Source: Planctomycetota bacterium (lineage in GTDB: Bacteria; Planctomycetota; Planctomycetia; Pirellulales; UBA1268). From it: a DNA stretch of 32,959 bases. The stretch spans positions 1 to 32,959 of the forward strand of contig QWPO01000028.1 in assembly GCA_003669255.1 (NCBI GenBank), read 5' to 3'. The notes under the pieces were generated by a model. The model had not been told where the DNA came from. It did no database searches and was given only the letters and a program-made list of their open reading frames with translations. Both the position numbers and the translations under genes were made by a program. Of this stretch, positions 14,901 to 23,499 are shown piece after piece. Within the stretch, counting starts at the first letter, position 1. Each line of letters starts with the position of its first letter.

Positions 14901-15491
14901 TCAGTACGCAGCCCCGTGGCTCACGCCCGGAATCGAAGGCGACAGATAAAACGTGAATGCGGCGGTGCGAATGCCCTGGCGGACCTGCCGCAACCAGTTG
15001 GGCATGGCATTCGGATCGCTTCCGCTCCCCAGTTGCAAACCGTAGCCCGCCCCATCCTGGCCCCGCATGGCCGATGCGTTGCTTCCGCCTTGCGCGAAAC
15101 TCTCGCCGTCCGTCGCCGCAACCTGCTTCCAATCCTCTCGAAACGCAGGATCCGCCGCGTAGCCAGCAGCCCGGAGTTCGGCCTGCCATCCGCCCGCCTG
15201 CTCGGGCAAAGCCTGGGATACAAGTCCGCTGGGCACGCTGACCTCGGCGATGATCGCGGCGAGGGGATTGCTCGAGCAAGACATCTCGCCGGACCTGCAG
15301 GAATCGAAATCGGAGCCACTGGAACGCTTTGCCACCGAGCGGCCGGCGGCAACCGTGCCTTCGACTCCGCACGCGTCAACCAAGCCGCCGCGGGCGGCTA
15401 CGGGCAGGATGGCTGCCGCCAAGACGGCGAGTTTCGTCACAAGAAGGAAAGTGCGGCGGTCGGCGACATCACAGGTGGAAAACGTCATCAT
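14901..15491 (-). CDS. orphan secreted protein of unknown function, 196 aa
   Basis: The ATG at 15491 is preceded by AGGAG with seven bases of spacing, one of the best ribosome-binding sites in the window; the frame runs further upstream without such support. The N-terminus has RRTFLLVTKLAVLAAAILPVAARG, a signal peptide when read as basic residues plus hydrophobic core, with likely cleavage near residue 35. The mature part has four Cys in its first 50 residues (DACGVEG, DSCRSGEMSCSS), then a Gly/Ser/Asn-rich stretch (SFAQGGSNASAMRGQDGAG), and ends with an aromatic segment (RTAAFTFYLSPSIPG). No known sorting signal or domain is recognised. It is alone between the tRNA and a strong promoter candidate at 15768-15796, and it reads less GC-biased than its neighbours, which could indicate recent acquisition. 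Confidence 0.65.
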   Translation of the reverse strand: MMTFSTCDVADRRTFLLVTKLAVLAAAILPVAARGGLVDACGVEGTVAAGRSVAKRSSGSDFDSCRSGEMSCSSNPLAAIIAEVSVPSGLVSQALPEQAGGWQAELRAAGYAADPAFREDWKQVAATDGESFAQGGSNASAMRGQDGAGYGLQLGSGSDPNAMPNWLRQVRQGIRTAAFTFYLSPSIPGVSHGAAY

Positions 15492-15767
15492 GATTCGTCT
15501 CCTGGCAGTGTGGTTGCGGCCCGGAAGCACCCACCACCACCGCGACGAATCACAAAAACCGAAGGACAATCCGTGAGCGTGAGCTAGGAAATCGGCCCCA
15601 GAATCAGAAACGGGGCAAATACTTTGCAGCACCGCCGGCAGAAGATCACAGGCACGTAGCCTGGACAGATGAGCCGGTAAGATTGCCGTCGGCGAGCGAT
15701 TTCTCGTCGCGACGGTGATGGGTGCTTGCAGTAGCTTCTTGGTAAAAGAAACCTGTCAATCGAGAGT
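15492..15767 (-). other. long (about 270-nt) 5' leader of the orphan secreted gene
   Basis: If the promoter at 15768-15796 is used, this whole stretch is untranslated leader. It is less GC-rich than surrounding DNA. No known riboswitch was recognised by eye. A second TTGACA lies at 15759-15754 on the minus strand without a good -10 partner. Confidence 0.35.
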
Positions 15768-15796
15768 GTTTTAGCCGGCTATGGCTGTAGTGTCAA
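15768..15796 (-). promoter_or_regulatory. sigma70-like promoter with A-tract upstream, reading toward the orphan secreted gene
   Basis: On the minus strand a perfect -35 TTGACA (15796-15791) is separated by 17 bases from TAAAAC (15773-15768). Just upstream lies a run of seven A followed by TAT (within about 15809-15820), like an UP element. Transcription would begin near 15760. Confidence 0.6.
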
Positions 15797-15820
15797 GTGT
15801 GTCGCAGATATTTTTTTGGG

Positions 15821-16014
15821 TTTGAGACTCGGCCGCGACGGGCCGCTTACGCCGCCCGTTCCGGAAAGGCCGGGCATGCCGACCGCACGCAGCGTGACGG
15901 CCATGCCGGCCCGGGGAGCCGCCGGTCGCCGCACGGCCGCTTCCTGCCGATATCTTCCAGGTACCGCGGGCAGCGGGCGCCTGGCCGGCCGCCCACCCGC
16001 ATGGAGCGCTCGCG
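15821..16014. other. GC-rich gap before the 106-aa gene
   Basis: No gene is supported. Its right end supplies GGAG seven to ten bases before the ATG at 16015, the probable ribosome-binding site of that gene. Confidence 0.35.
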
Positions 16015-16335
16015 ATGGCAAAAGACACCTGGCGACTCGTCACCCGTGGCACCGACGGCGAACTCGTGATCCACGACTTCGACTCGGCGGAGGGGATTCT
16101 CCGGACTCACCTGCCGATCGGGGCCGACGACTGCAGCACCGACCTCGACCTCCGTGGCGCGCCGATCTTCCGCACGCTCATCGGCCCGATGCCGGAGGGC
16201 CGCAATGTCGTCCGCTACGAGACGCCCGAGGTGTTCGAGGCGCTCACCAAGGAGTGGGCAGCCCCCAAGGCGCCCCGCCGCCGCAGCCGTAAGGCCCAGC
16301 AGCAGGCCGCACCGGTAGACACGACCGATGGCTGA
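16015..16335 (+). CDS. small hypothetical protein, 106 aa, coupled to a HIT-family gene
   Basis: The ATG has GGAG just upstream (GGAG then ctcgcg-type spacing). The 106-residue product begins AKDTWRLVTRGTDGELVIHD, has a beta-like middle (DLDLRGAPIFRTLIGPMPEG), and ends in a basic, Gln/Ala-rich tail (APRRRSRKAQQQAAP). There is no signal peptide, Cys or membrane segment, so it is probably cytoplasmic. I do not recognise a family. Its last eight bases overlap the start of the HIT gene in another frame, so the two are translated together and may act together, perhaps in nucleotide metabolism; that link is inference. Confidence 0.7.
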   Translation: MAKDTWRLVTRGTDGELVIHDFDSAEGILRTHLPIGADDCSTDLDLRGAPIFRTLIGPMPEGRNVVRYETPEVFEALTKEWAAPKAPRRRSRKAQQQAAPVDTTDG

Positions 16336-16669
16336 CACGATCTTCGGCAGGATCATCCGCAAGGAGATCCCTGCCCGGATCGAGCACGAAGACGACCTCT
16401 GCATGGCGTTCCACGACGTGGCGCCGCAGGCGCCGATCCACGTGCTCGTGATCCCAAAGAAGCCGATCCCGTCGCTCGCCGAGGCAGAGACTGGGGATGA
16501 GCCCCTGCTCGGCCATCTCGTCTTCGTCGCCACGCAGCTCGCGCGGAAGCTCGGGCTCGCCGACGGCTACCGGCTCGTCGTCAACTGCGGCCGCAACGGC
16601 GGGCAGTCGGTCGATCACCTGCACGTCCACCTGCTCGGCGGCCGGGCCCTCGGCTGGCCCCCGGGCTGA
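16328..16669 (+). CDS. HIT-family (HINT-type) nucleotide-binding protein
   Basis: HINT-type proteins hydrolyse nucleoside phosphoramidates and related AMP conjugates in the cytoplasm. The 113-residue product is of normal length. It opens with TIFGRIIRKEIPARIEHEDD and has the family's DVAPQAPIHVLVIPKKPI. The histidine-triad core is NCGRNGGQSVDHLHVHLLGG, where the middle His of HLHVH is the nucleophile, followed by the typical end GWPPG. The ATG overlaps the preceding gene by eight bases. The gene converges with the large minus-strand gene ending at 16710. Confidence 0.95.
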   Translation: MADTIFGRIIRKEIPARIEHEDDLCMAFHDVAPQAPIHVLVIPKKPIPSLAEAETGDEPLLGHLVFVATQLARKLGLADGYRLVVNCGRNGGQSVDHLHVHLLGGRALGWPPG

Positions 16670-16709
16670 AGGCCGCCCATCGCTGCCGCGCTCGCGCCTC
16701 CTGAGTGGC

Positions 16710-19700
16710 TCACTGCCACCAGCTCTTGAACCGGTCGAACATCCCGCCTGCCTGCCGGTCGGCAGGCTGCGGCGCGACGGGCGGAGCCGCGGTTGGCGGC
16801 GGCTCGGAGACAACCTGCGCGGCCGCCACGGCAGCGTCTGACACGAAGGCCTCGAGAAACATCGGCCAGTAGCCTTCCAGACCGACGAGGCAGCCTCCCA
16901 GATCCCCGCTCGACCGCTGGTGCTCCAGCAGACTCACGGCGGTGGTGATTCGCGCCCGCTGCGAGTCGTCGAAAGCGAGATCGAAGACACGCACATCGTC
17001 GATCTGCACGCGGCCCGGACCAAGCAGGTCGAGCCTCACCCGCAGCGACTCCACAGGCTCGGCCGGAAGGTCGTCGACCTGGAGGACAAACTGCGACCAC
17101 TGGCCGGTGAGTGGCCGGCCTCCGCTGAGTCCTCCGATCGCCGCAAACCGGTAGTACTCGCGGTCGCCCTGCACGCCCTCAATCGCGATTCGCAGCGGGG
17201 GCTGCACCGCCGCGTCGCTCACCCTCAGCCAGGCGGCCACGCTGATCCGCCCCGAGGCTGGCGCCGGAAACGGGTTGCTCCGCAGCGTTGCCAGCCCGTT
17301 GAACGAGGAAAACTCGAGCCCGCGGCCGGGCTGGTCGGGTCCGCCGGCGCCCGGAACGAGCGCCACACCGCCCCGTCGCGACTCCACCACCTCCCAGCCC
17401 GCGATCGACGCGGCCGGCTTGCCGTCTGTCGGCCCCATGCCGAGTTCGAACGCCGGGTTGTCGAGCACGTCGAGGGGCACCGGAGTCTCGAGCACATTCC
17501 GCCGCTGCCGCAACCGCTCGACGCGGTCCGCGAGATCGCGGCGGACATCATCGGCATAGTCTGCCTTGGCCACCCTCACGCTGCAGTCGCCCTCGAGGAC
17601 CACGCACCGCACGCCCCAGGCAGCCAGCGGCACGATCACCTCGGATTCTCCCGCAGTGGCCAGCGGAGAGCCGTCCACCGCATCGACGGCCGTGGAGGGC
17701 CGGCCGGTCACCGCCAGCCGTGCCGTGACCGGCACCGCGGTGAGATTCGATACGAGTGCCCACGCCAGCCCCTGCTGGCGACACGCGCGGACGACGAGCG
17801 GCTGGTCAGCCTGAACAACGGAGGCCGTCATCATCGGCATTGATTCGAACGCCGTCCTCGGAGGTGATCGAGGTGCCGCCGCGCAGAGCAGCGTCGCATC
17901 GAAAATCGCCTCCGCATCAACGAGGCCGACGGCCTCCGCGAGGCCGCGAGATCCGGCCTCCGCAGGCATCACGATCACCTGCTCCCGAGCCGTCGCCGCC
18001 CCAAACGGACCGTGCGGCAGGGCGTCTTCCACGTCGATGCCAGATGCCCTCTCGACCAGCACCGTGGCCCTGCGGCGAGACGCCGCAGCCGCCCGCGCGA
18101 CTGCGGCCGATCGATTGGCGGTCTCCAGCACGGCCCGTTCCCGCACGCCGTCGGCCGGCGCGTGCACGCGGGGCCAGACGTAGACCACGCGATCGGCTCC
18201 CGGCAGGGCGTGCATCGCCGTGGGGTCGTACCCGGCGAGCCGCACGCGGTCGTCAGTTGCTTCACTGTCGGTAGCCAGGCTGCTAGCGGCAGGATCGCCG
18301 ACGGCAAAGAGCGTGGTGGGCACGATGTGCAGCGGCCACCGCGAATCGACCGCGGCCACCGCCGATGCAAGCCGGGCGTGGAACCGGGCCACCTCGGCGC
18401 ACCTCCACGCGATCCAGGCATCGCGAAACGGCCCCTCGACGAGTCGCGCCCGCTCGGCAAACCTGCCCTCGCCCTCGGTCACGGGCGGCGACGGGAGCGT
18501 GGCGGCAAAGCGGGTGAACGTGTCGTCGTCGAGCGGCCAGGCGAGGCCCGGGAGATGGAGCCAGCCATCGTGTGGGATCACAACCGCCACGCCGGCAACC
18601 GCCGCGGAACCGCGGAGCCGCCCAGCCATCTCCACGACCACCTCCTCGACCGCCTTCTGGACCGTCGGATGAAGCATGTTGTAGTGCACGCCGCCTGCCT
18701 GGAGCCGACGCGGCTTGCCGTCGCGGCCAATGCAGGCGATGCCGAGGCCGGCAGCTCCCTCGGCAAGCGCCGCTTCCACCGCAGGCAGCGGCGCGTCGAA
18801 CCGGGCCGCAGGAATCATCGTCAGGCCATGCCGCGCGTGAAGCCGGGCGGTGGCGGCAAGCAGGTCTCGACTGAAACTGCCGTTGCCCGCGTCCCACCGC
18901 GGCGCCTGCCGCGTAGCGGTGGAAGGCCAGGTCGCGGCTCCTTCGGCATAGGCCGTGAGCATGGTGCCGCCCCCTCCCTGGGCCGCGACGAGTTCGGCCA
19001 GGTGCCGCGATCCCGCCACGTGCGCCGCCCAGTCGACGACGAGCCGGCCTTCCTGCGGGGCAAACCTCGCCGCACCGCCGAAGGCGCGAGCGAGATCAGG
19101 CACGTCGGCGAATGCCTGCACGCGCCGGGCGGCAACGGCTGAGCGGACCAAGAGCGCGGCGGGCGGGCGCGGCGACTCCGGCGGCAGTCGGGCCGGACCA
19201 GCCGACACTCGCATACGACCGATCGTCGCCGTATGGCGAGTCGACGCGTTCGCAATCAGCACGAGCGGCTGCTTCGTGGTGGGCCAGAAAATGAAGCGGT
19301 GCACGGCGATCGCCGGAGAAGCTGCGGCGACCGGCGGCCGCGCCACCGTGAAGCCTCCCGAGTGCCGCGTCTGCACGACCACTCCCGCGGCGTCGGCCTC
19401 GAGCACGGCAACGCCAACCGTGGCATCCTGATCGGTCGGGTATTCGATCTCGACCGCATGCGGCAGGCCCGGCTGCACACCGGCCAGCACAAGCCCCTCC
19501 CAGGCCGGGCTTCCGGATCGTTCGGCGGGCGGAAGCCGGAGCATCGGACCGAGCGAGTGCGTGACGAGCGTCGAATGGCCGTGGGAGAGCAGCCCGCTGA
19601 GCCGGGGAACCATCGCCGACACGTTGGGCAGCGGCACGGCGGGCAGTGGCACGCTCGGGAGCTTCGGCAGCGGCACCGAGGCCATCGACAGGCTCGGGAG

Positions 19701-20687
19701 CGGCATCTCCGGAAGCGGCATGCTGGGGAGACTCACCCCGGGAAGCCGCCGCAGCCGTTCGAGCAGCCGTGGGCTTCCCGGATCGAGTTCGTAGACGGAC
19801 TTCCACGGCTCGGCGCCCGCCGGCTCAACCGGTCCCTCGCCGAGGGCGACGATTTCGATCGCTCGCGACGACAGCGAACGCGACCAGCGGAGTCCACCCC
19901 GCTCGAAGGCCTCGAGTTCCACCACCGAGACTCCGTCGTCCGCCGGCAGCGACACGTCAAACATGACCGGGGCAAACTCGGTGAATCCGCGGCCGGCCAC
20001 CGCCACGGCGTCATCGGCGAGCGGCGACAATGGCACCGCCTGCGCGGCGACCTCGATGCCCTGCGGCGATTTCAGCCGCATCCGCAGCTCGACCGAGTGG
20101 CCGCCCTGAAGCCGCGTGGCAAGAATCGGATCGACGCTCACTCGGAGCCGGTCTCCGGGCCGACGGACAAGCCCGAGCGTCTCAACCGAGAAGCGATCGG
20201 CGGCATCGTCCGATGCCGCCTCGACGTAGAGCGCGTCATCCGCCGGAATCCGCGCCGTGAGCCGGTTGCCGAGGGCGTCGAGCGGCTGCTGCGCCGGCGC
20301 CGTCACAAGATCGATGATCGGGACGTCGAGCGTGGTCGGCTTGCCTCCGTCCGAGGCGGCGAGCCGCGCCACGAGCCGTGCCACCTTCCAATCGTCCACC
20401 GTGATCTCGATGCCATCGCTCGCGATCGCCCGCGGCTGATGGACGTGTACCGTGTGGGCCGAGTCGTGCGCGTGCGCGGCAGCGTCGGCATCGGTCGAGA
20501 GCGTTCGCCACGACAGCGGTGCCACGGCGCCGCCAGCGGTGACGATCTCCACCGTGCCGCTCCAGGCCTGAGGCGTGCCGCCCCCCCACTGCACGCGGAG
20601 CACCACCGGCCGCGCCTCGGCGACGAGCGCGACCAGCACCGCGGCGGCGATTGCGAGCGCGCGGACGACGACCATCGGGCTTTCCAT
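16710..20687 (-). CDS. very large secreted protein, possibly glycoside-hydrolase-like (GHL10-like) with C-terminal carbohydrate-binding-type domain
   Basis: The product has 1325 residues from the ATG at 20687 (an ATG four codons later is equally possible). The N-terminus has a signal peptide (VVVRALAIAAAVLVALVAEA). The first 310 residues read as beta-sandwich domains. Residues about 316-356 are a short PLP-repeat (PLPEMPLPSL, PLPKLPSVPLP). Residues about 520-800 look like a TIM-barrel-type region with helical segments such as LLAATARLHARHGLTMIPAA and YNMLHPTVQKAVEEVVVEM, the latter resembling GHL10-type glycosidases. Residues about 1078-1240 form a jelly-roll like a carbohydrate-binding module (NPAFELGMGP, then VQIDDVRVFDL). 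The glycosidase assignment is tentative: I cannot point to a conserved catalytic acid pair. It follows the pseudo-sulfatase gene by 94 bp. Confidence 0.75.
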   Translation of the reverse strand: MESPMVVVRALAIAAAVLVALVAEARPVVLRVQWGGGTPQAWSGTVEIVTAGGAVAPLSWRTLSTDADAAAHAHDSAHTVHVHQPRAIASDGIEITVDDWKVARLVARLAASDGGKPTTLDVPIIDLVTAPAQQPLDALGNRLTARIPADDALYVEAASDDAADRFSVETLGLVRRPGDRLRVSVDPILATRLQGGHSVELRMRLKSPQGIEVAAQAVPLSPLADDAVAVAGRGFTEFAPVMFDVSLPADDGVSVVELEAFERGGLRWSRSLSSRAIEIVALGEGPVEPAGAEPWKSVYELDPGSPRLLERLRRLPGVSLPSMPLPEMPLPSLSMASVPLPKLPSVPLPAVPLPNVSAMVPRLSGLLSHGHSTLVTHSLGPMLRLPPAERSGSPAWEGLVLAGVQPGLPHAVEIEYPTDQDATVGVAVLEADAAGVVVQTRHSGGFTVARPPVAAASPAIAVHRFIFWPTTKQPLVLIANASTRHTATIGRMRVSAGPARLPPESPRPPAALLVRSAVAARRVQAFADVPDLARAFGGAARFAPQEGRLVVDWAAHVAGSRHLAELVAAQGGGGTMLTAYAEGAATWPSTATRQAPRWDAGNGSFSRDLLAATARLHARHGLTMIPAARFDAPLPAVEAALAEGAAGLGIACIGRDGKPRRLQAGGVHYNMLHPTVQKAVEEVVVEMAGRLRGSAAVAGVAVVIPHDGWLHLPGLAWPLDDDTFTRFAATLPSPPVTEGEGRFAERARLVEGPFRDAWIAWRCAEVARFHARLASAVAAVDSRWPLHIVPTTLFAVGDPAASSLATDSEATDDRVRLAGYDPTAMHALPGADRVVYVWPRVHAPADGVRERAVLETANRSAAVARAAAASRRRATVLVERASGIDVEDALPHGPFGAATAREQVIVMPAEAGSRGLAEAVGLVDAEAIFDATLLCAAAPRSPPRTAFESMPMMTASVVQADQPLVVRACRQQGLAWALVSNLTAVPVTARLAVTGRPSTAVDAVDGSPLATAGESEVIVPLAAWGVRCVVLEGDCSVRVAKADYADDVRRDLADRVERLRQRRNVLETPVPLDVLDNPAFELGMGPTDGKPAASIAGWEVVESRRGGVALVPGAGGPDQPGRGLEFSSFNGLATLRSNPFPAPASGRISVAAWLRVSDAAVQPPLRIAIEGVQGDREYYRFAAIGGLSGGRPLTGQWSQFVLQVDDLPAEPVESLRVRLDLLGPGRVQIDDVRVFDLAFDDSQRARITTAVSLLEHQRSSGDLGGCLVGLEGYWPMFLEAFVSDAAVAAAQVVSEPPPTAAPPVAPQPADRQAGGMFDRFKSWWQ

Positions 20688-20748
20688 GGTGAAACGGGGC
20701 GGTCTGCGGGGAGGGCGGATGGTAGCGGCCGCCCCCAGGCCGGGCCAC

Positions 20749-20772
20749 GCGGGTTTGCCGGGGAAAACCCGC
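20749..20772 (-). other. intercistronic hairpin between the pseudo-sulfatase and giant-protein genes
   Basis: Arms GCGGGTTT and AAACCCGC (8 bp) surround an 8-nt loop, immediately after the upstream stop codon and 62 bp before the next ATG. There is no T-run on the minus strand, so it is more likely an mRNA-stability or partial-termination element than a full terminator. Confidence 0.4.
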
Positions 20773-20781
20773 AGAAAACCG

Positions 20782-21927
20782 TCACTCGGCAGGATGCATC
20801 CCGGCCCCGAGCGGCGCCGTCCAGGCTTGCAGACGATCGCCGGTCGCGGCCGCTTCGGCCAGTGGCCGAAGGTCTTCAACCACCGTTGGGCAGCGGTTGG
20901 CCACATCGCAGAGGTCAAACCAGTCGTCGGGCTTAGCGAACAGCCGCAGCACCGCCTCCTCGTGATGCGGCAGCCTGATGAGATGCCATGCCGGCGTGAC
21001 CACGGCCACCCCCTCCGCTCCGATGACGATCACGCGATCCCGGGCAGCGACGCTCCAGTCGGCGAAGAGGGATGCGAGCGTGCGACCCTGCCACGGCTCG
21101 TGCGGCGACACGACCCCACCAGCCAGCGACTCGGCCAGCGTCTCCCCGAGGTCGGCGGGCGTCACCAGGCCGCCGTAGCGCTGGCCCGCCATCCGCGCAG
21201 CACGATCGACGAGGATCACGGGCAGACGCACCACCTCGTTGTAGGGCGGCAGCGACCCAGGGCCGAGGCGACCGTGCAGCCCCAGCGGCATGCCACGAAT
21301 GCCGGCGACGAGGATCGTGCAGCGGTCGCCCGCCGCATCGACGACGCGGGCGAGGCAGCGGTCGAGGAGCGTGACCTGGCCGGCGAACACGTGCCGCAGG
21401 CCGGTGACGAGGTCGGGATCGGTGTCGGCCGTGACGGCCAGATCGGGCACCGCGGCGCCGGCCGGCGGCGGCGGGTCGTCGGGGTCCACATACGCCTCGC
21501 GAAACTCGTCGGGCGCGTCCCACGAAGTGCCGAGGCTCCCGGCGTGGCACCAGACCAGGTCGTATCGCTGCTCGGCCACGACGGCCGCCGCGGCCGCAAA
21601 CAGTCGGGCAAGATTCGACGACGGTTCGTCGGTGGCCTGCCGCCGTGGCGACGCGACAGGCACGACGGTCACGTCACCGTGACACACGCCGTCGGTAAGC
21701 CTGGGGTCGTCCGTGACGATGGCCGCCGACTGCCGCTCCGCCACCCGAGCGAGCAGGCCCCGCGCCGCATCCCTGGGATCGTCCGACGTGGCGACCACGC
21801 CGTCGAACACCACTCCCCGTGCCGCCAGCCGGTCGATCGTGGGGGCCGCCACCCACGTTGCCCCATAGGCCGGAAGAATCCAGGCGGGGAGCCGGTCGAT
21901 CGTGACGACGAGGAGTGGGTCGTGCAT
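20782..21927 (-). CDS. alkaline-phosphatase/sulfatase-fold protein lacking the active site (pseudoenzyme)
   Basis: The product has 381 residues and no signal peptide. The sulfatase fold shows in LLVVTIDRLPAW (first strand), AAPTIDRLAARGVVFDGVVA (the usual P.hDxLA..G..F), and later TILVAGIRGMPLGLHGRLG followed by EVVRLPVILV. Key residues are missing. The N-terminal metal pair DD is D11-R12. The CxPSR or SxPSR nucleophile motif after the FDGV stretch reads TSDDPRDAARG instead. The metal-binding DH of the SDHG motif is replaced by IR (AGIRG). Catalysis by the normal mechanism is therefore not expected. It may bind ligands or regulate a partner. It is likely co-transcribed with the downstream giant secreted protein and is divergent from the POT transporter. 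Confidence 0.8.
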   Translation of the reverse strand: MHDPLLVVTIDRLPAWILPAYGATWVAAPTIDRLAARGVVFDGVVATSDDPRDAARGLLARVAERQSAAIVTDDPRLTDGVCHGDVTVVPVASPRRQATDEPSSNLARLFAAAAAVVAEQRYDLVWCHAGSLGTSWDAPDEFREAYVDPDDPPPPAGAAVPDLAVTADTDPDLVTGLRHVFAGQVTLLDRCLARVVDAAGDRCTILVAGIRGMPLGLHGRLGPGSLPPYNEVVRLPVILVDRAARMAGQRYGGLVTPADLGETLAESLAGGVVSPHEPWQGRTLASLFADWSVAARDRVIVIGAEGVAVVTPAWHLIRLPHHEEAVLRLFAKPDDWFDLCDVANRCPTVVEDLRPLAEAAATGDRLQAWTAPLGAGMHPAE

Positions 21928-22028
21928 GCGATGGCGTGGGTTGGGAACGGCTGGATCGTGGGTTTGCGTCAGCGGGGCGTGGTCAGCGATGCTGTCGCCA
22001 TCTTTCTCGATCGTACCAACGGGGTTTC

Positions 22029-23474
22029 ATGGCCACGAACACCCACGGCTATCGCACGCAACCCACCGCCACCAGCGGCATGCCCCCGGGCATTCCCTAC
22101 ATCGTCGGGAATGAGGCCGCCGAGCGGTTTTCGTTCTACGGGATGAAGTCGATCCTGGTCGTGTTCATGACCCAGTATCTGCTGTCGAGCGCGGGCCGGC
22201 CCGACTTCATGACCGAGACGGAGTCGCGGGAGTGGATGCATCTGTTCGTTGCCAGCGCCTACTTCTTCCCGGTCATCGGCGGAATCGTGGCCGACGCCTT
22301 CCTCGGCAAATACCTGACGATCCTCCTGCTCTCGATCGTCTACTGCGTGGGGCACCTCTGCCTGGCGCTGATGGACATGCCCGAGCCCTTCCTCGCGGCC
22401 ACGCTCGAGCCCCGCGGCTGGCTGATCGCCGGCCTGGCGCTGGTGGCGATCGGCTCGGGGGGCATCAAGCCCTGCGTGTCGGCACACGTGGGAGATCAGT
22501 TCGGCAGGTCGAACAGCCACCTCCTCGAGCGGGTGTTCGGCTGGTTCTACTTCGCGATCAACTTCGGATCGTTCTTCTCCACGCTGCTTACGCCCTGGCT
22601 GCTTGAACACTACGGCGCCGGCTGGGCCTTCGGCGTGCCGGGCATCCTGATGGCGATCGCCACGCTCATGTTCTGGCTGGGCCGCAACCGCTTCGTGCAC
22701 GTGCCCCCGCGGGGGTCGGCCTACTTCGCCGAGACCTTCGGCCCGCAGGGGCTCGCCGCGATCGCCAAGCTCGTGCCACTCTACCTGCTCGTGGCGGTCT
22801 TCTGGTCCCTCTACGACCAGACCGGCGGCGCCTGGGTTCAGCAGGCCCAGCAGATGGACCGCCGCTTCCTCGGCATCGACTGGCTCGAGAGCCAGATCCA
22901 GGCGATCAACCCACTCCTCGTACTCCTCTTCATCCCGCTGTTCGGGGTTGTCATCTATCCCGCGGTCGGCCGACTGTTCGACTTCACGCCGCTCCGCCGG
23001 ATCCTCGTCGGCTTCGTGCTGGCCGTCGCGGCCTTCGCGATCTCGGCCCGGGCCCAGGGCCTGATCGACGCCGAGTCGGCCCGGCTGGCGGCGGCGGGGC
23101 TGGGCCCGGAGGCGGCCCGCTGGCCGTCGGTGGTCTGGCAGTTGGCCGCCTACGTGGTGATCACAGCGGCCGAAATCCTCGTCTCCATCACCTGCCTGGA
23201 GTTCAGCTACACGCAGGCCCCGCCCCAGATGAAGTCGTTCGTCATGAGCCTCTACCTCTTGAGTGTTTCACTCGGCAACCTGTTTACGGCCGCAGTGAAC
23301 ATGGCCACCCGCGACGGCTCGGGCAACTCGACCCTCTCGGGCGCTTCCTACTACTGGTTCTTTACCGGCTGCATGGCGGTGGCGACACTGCTACTCGTTC
23401 CGGTAGTCTTGCTCTACCGTTCCCGTGAGTACCTTCAGCCGGAGGCCGACGATCCGGCCCCCCGATCTCACTGA
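22029..23474 (+). CDS. POT/PTR-family proton-dependent oligopeptide transporter
   Basis: Members of this MFS branch import di- and tripeptides with protons across the inner membrane. The 481-residue product has about twelve to fourteen hydrophobic helices. The first carries the ExxERFxYYG signature as NEAAERFSFYGMKSILVVF. A second family motif is GSGGIKPCVSAHVGDQF, followed by FGWFYFAINFGSF. The C-terminal half includes EILVSITCLEFSYTQAPPQM and FVMSLYLLSVSLGNLF, as in other POT proteins. The upstream open stretch to 21915 overlaps the divergent gene's start and is not coding. The TIM-barrel gene begins 25 bp after its stop, so the two are probably co-transcribed. Substrate specificity cannot be read from sequence. 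Confidence 0.95.
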   Translation: MATNTHGYRTQPTATSGMPPGIPYIVGNEAAERFSFYGMKSILVVFMTQYLLSSAGRPDFMTETESREWMHLFVASAYFFPVIGGIVADAFLGKYLTILLLSIVYCVGHLCLALMDMPEPFLAATLEPRGWLIAGLALVAIGSGGIKPCVSAHVGDQFGRSNSHLLERVFGWFYFAINFGSFFSTLLTPWLLEHYGAGWAFGVPGILMAIATLMFWLGRNRFVHVPPRGSAYFAETFGPQGLAAIAKLVPLYLLVAVFWSLYDQTGGAWVQQAQQMDRRFLGIDWLESQIQAINPLLVLLFIPLFGVVIYPAVGRLFDFTPLRRILVGFVLAVAAFAISARAQGLIDAESARLAAAGLGPEAARWPSVVWQLAAYVVITAAEILVSITCLEFSYTQAPPQMKSFVMSLYLLSVSLGNLFTAAVNMATRDGSGNSTLSGASYYWFFTGCMAVATLLLVPVVLLYRSREYLQPEADDPAPRSH

Positions 23475-23499
23475 CCCAGCGACCAGCACGAGGCCCCCC

